Origin: Lates calcarifer
Taxonomy: Eukaryota; Chordata; Actinopteri; Centropomidae
Reading direction: 5' to 3'
Length of the DNA: 64,000 bases
NCBI RefSeq assembly: GCF_001640805.2
Contig: NC_066847.1
Coordinates: forward strand, 21,877,504-21,941,503
Shown here: piece after piece, positions 62,830 to 64,000 of the stretch
How the letters are laid out: every line of letters begins with the position of its first letter
How positions within the stretch are numbered: position 1 is the stretch's first letter
The notes under the pieces: generated by a model
What the model saw: the letters and a program-made list of their open reading frames with translations, nothing else
Told to the model about the DNA's origin: nothing
Databases searched by the model: none
Made by a program: the position numbers and the translations under genes

Positions 62830-62946
62830 CACGTGACGTCACCCAGGGGTGACGTTATGCTTCTCTAAATAGATCGTATTGTAATCTTTTCTCAGTCCAA
62901 CGTGGTTTCTTCTGAGAGACTGCTTCACATTTTCTACACTTGTTTG
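62830..62946 (+). promoter_or_regulatory. candidate creb5b promoter and 5' exon
   Basis: An E-box CACGTG (62830-62835) overlaps a full CRE TGACGTCA (62834-62841), followed by TGACGTTA (62850-62857). ACGTCACCC and GGGTGACGT form an exact 9-bp inverted repeat around AG. A TATA-like TAAATA is at 62866-62871. A strong donor, TTTG before GTAAGTTG, ends a possible non-coding exon at 62946. In vertebrates CREB5 lies next to JAZF1 in divergent orientation, so this is proposed as its first exon. No CREB5 protein sequence is inside the window. Confidence 0.45.
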
Positions 62947-64000
62947 GTAAGTTGAAAGCCTCGCGCCATCATGCAGAGGACCGTGCATGCGCCTCTGCAG
63001 GTTTGTTGCGTTTGTTAAAAGCGCTCCTTGTTACTTTTTCTCCTCGGTGTTTTTTTTTCGTGCAACAGCTTGTTTTGTTGTTCGCTTCAGCAGTCCTGTT
63101 CAAGATGTGTGTTTTTTCCCCCCCTTTTTGTTTCTCAAATCATCTGTGGCTGCAACTTAAAGAGATTAAGTGTCATGTTAGTTTTGTTAGAGTAAGTGCA
63201 TTGTCATCTCACTTCAGTCTCCGCGCGTTGGCCTATCTGTTGACTGTTGTTGAAGTTGAACGCGGAGTCAAGTGCCGCTGCTGCTGCTGCTGCTGCTCGG
63301 TCTGTCAGGTAGCAGCGGAGACAAGTCTGCAGGAATTCACCTCAAGCCCGACCGAAAACCACGAGCAGAGCTGTTATTATCAGAGGATGGGTTATATTGC
63401 CGTTCATGTCAGTTTGCCGTGTCTACCGGGTTGCCTATCATAGCTCTAAAACAGCCAAAGCTGGATCCCTGCATCATTGTCATGCCTGTCCCATCTCGGG
63501 ATGAAGGCAGAGCCACACCGGCGTTTGTCCCGGACTCTGCGCGCGCTGCGGTTCACCAGTGATCGTCTGGAAAATGATAGCTCGGTGGTTTCGCTGTCAT
63601 TCCAGTTTTTTTTTTTTTTTTTTTTTTTTTTAAGAAAAGCATGATGCTCCCGTTCCCATGAAATTTACGTTCCCTTTTCTCTTGAACAACACAGTGTAGC
63701 TAACATTACGTCATTCTGCAGGCCAGTCGATATTTGATTAACCGCTGAGATGTTGAGGGTTACTTTCAGGAAGGTTGTGCTGACGAGGCGCGGCTTGAAA
63801 AAAAAAAGATGTTTTAATCATTTGATTACTCTCCGCTGTCATTATGTTTATGTGACAACACTATCAATAACCACTTGTTTCTCATGCACGCTCCTTTAAA
63901 TTACTGCTTACAGTTTTAGTGTGTCCCTTTAATTAGCTGCGTTAATAACGCCTAATAAGGTTTTTAACTTTGATGAAAATAGCAAGTAGTCTTGCAGTTT
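62947..64000. other. downstream of the presumed creb5b first exon
   Basis: Probably first-intron or 5'UTR sequence of the rightward gene. It contains a CTG repeat (about 63275-63297) and a poly-T run (63606-63631). A 96-codon plus-strand frame at 63272-63562 starts in the CTG repeat and has no recognisable domain, so I do not call it a gene. Confidence 0.45.
63606..63631. repeat. poly-T tract
   Basis: An uninterrupted T run of about 26. Confidence 0.9.

Noticed and set aside
62607..62868. Frames with poly-K or poly-F near 62.7 kb
   Set aside because: They are read through a 40-nt poly-A tract and have no domain.
62940..63562. 167- and 96-codon plus-strand frames at the right end, considered as CREB5 coding
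   Set aside because: Neither resembles CREB5 (no C2H2 finger or bZIP). The longer one is rich in Cys/Leu/Ser from a T-rich tract and CTG repeats. More likely 5'UTR or intron.

Overview
The window is vertebrate nuclear DNA from a ray-finned (teleost) fish, probably a percomorph. Genes are split into GT-AG exons in AT-rich sequence with many microsatellites, and a tRNA-derived fish SINE is present. Reading left to right it holds the 5' (posterior) end of a HoxA cluster and its flanking genes: mir-196, hoxa10, hoxa11 and hoxa13 (all minus strand), hibadh (minus), tax1bp1 (plus), jazf1 (minus), and a candidate plus-strand promoter where creb5 would be expected. This is the order known beside human HOXA, except that evx1, which normally lies between hoxa13 and hibadh, is absent. 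That loss points to the HoxAb duplicate made by the teleost genome duplication, hence the 'b' names used here. The a/b assignment is an inference from synteny.

Region 1 (1-18,000): a mir-196 hairpin at the left edge, then hoxa10b (1180-3212), hoxa11b (7788-9617) and hoxa13b (16766-17845). Each is a two-exon homeobox gene with the homeodomain in exon 2. All joins were checked for splice sites and reading phase and give proteins of 349, 287 and 290 aa. Intergenic DNA contains simple repeats, candidate polyadenylation signals and one strong CTCF-like motif at 15474-15486.

Region 2 (18,000-30,200): about 4.5 kb without a recognisable gene where evx1 would lie, then hibadhb (eight exons, 329 aa, mitochondrial valine catabolism). 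Its promoter and that of tax1bp1b diverge from an interval of about 1.1 kb with CRE-like, CCAAT, ETS and kB-type motifs, a degraded repeat and a perfect 19-bp inverted repeat.

Region 3 (30,100-57,720): tax1bp1b (17 coding exons, 844 aa, ubiquitin-binding autophagy receptor and NF-kB adaptor) and jazf1b (five exons, 243 aa, zinc-finger transcription cofactor) are convergent. Their candidate poly(A) signals are only about 90 bp apart. jazf1b intron 1 carries a SINE with an intact 10-bp target-site duplication.

Region 4 (57,720-64,000): the upstream region of jazf1b, with a long near-perfect palindrome, and a CRE/E-box/TATA-like promoter at 62.83-62.95 kb proposed as the start of creb5b.

I see no new multi-gene system. 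The most unusual items are a miR-196 copy with a changed ninth base, two short upstream ORFs (tax1bp1b, jazf1b), several long inverted repeats and the paired CRE palindrome.
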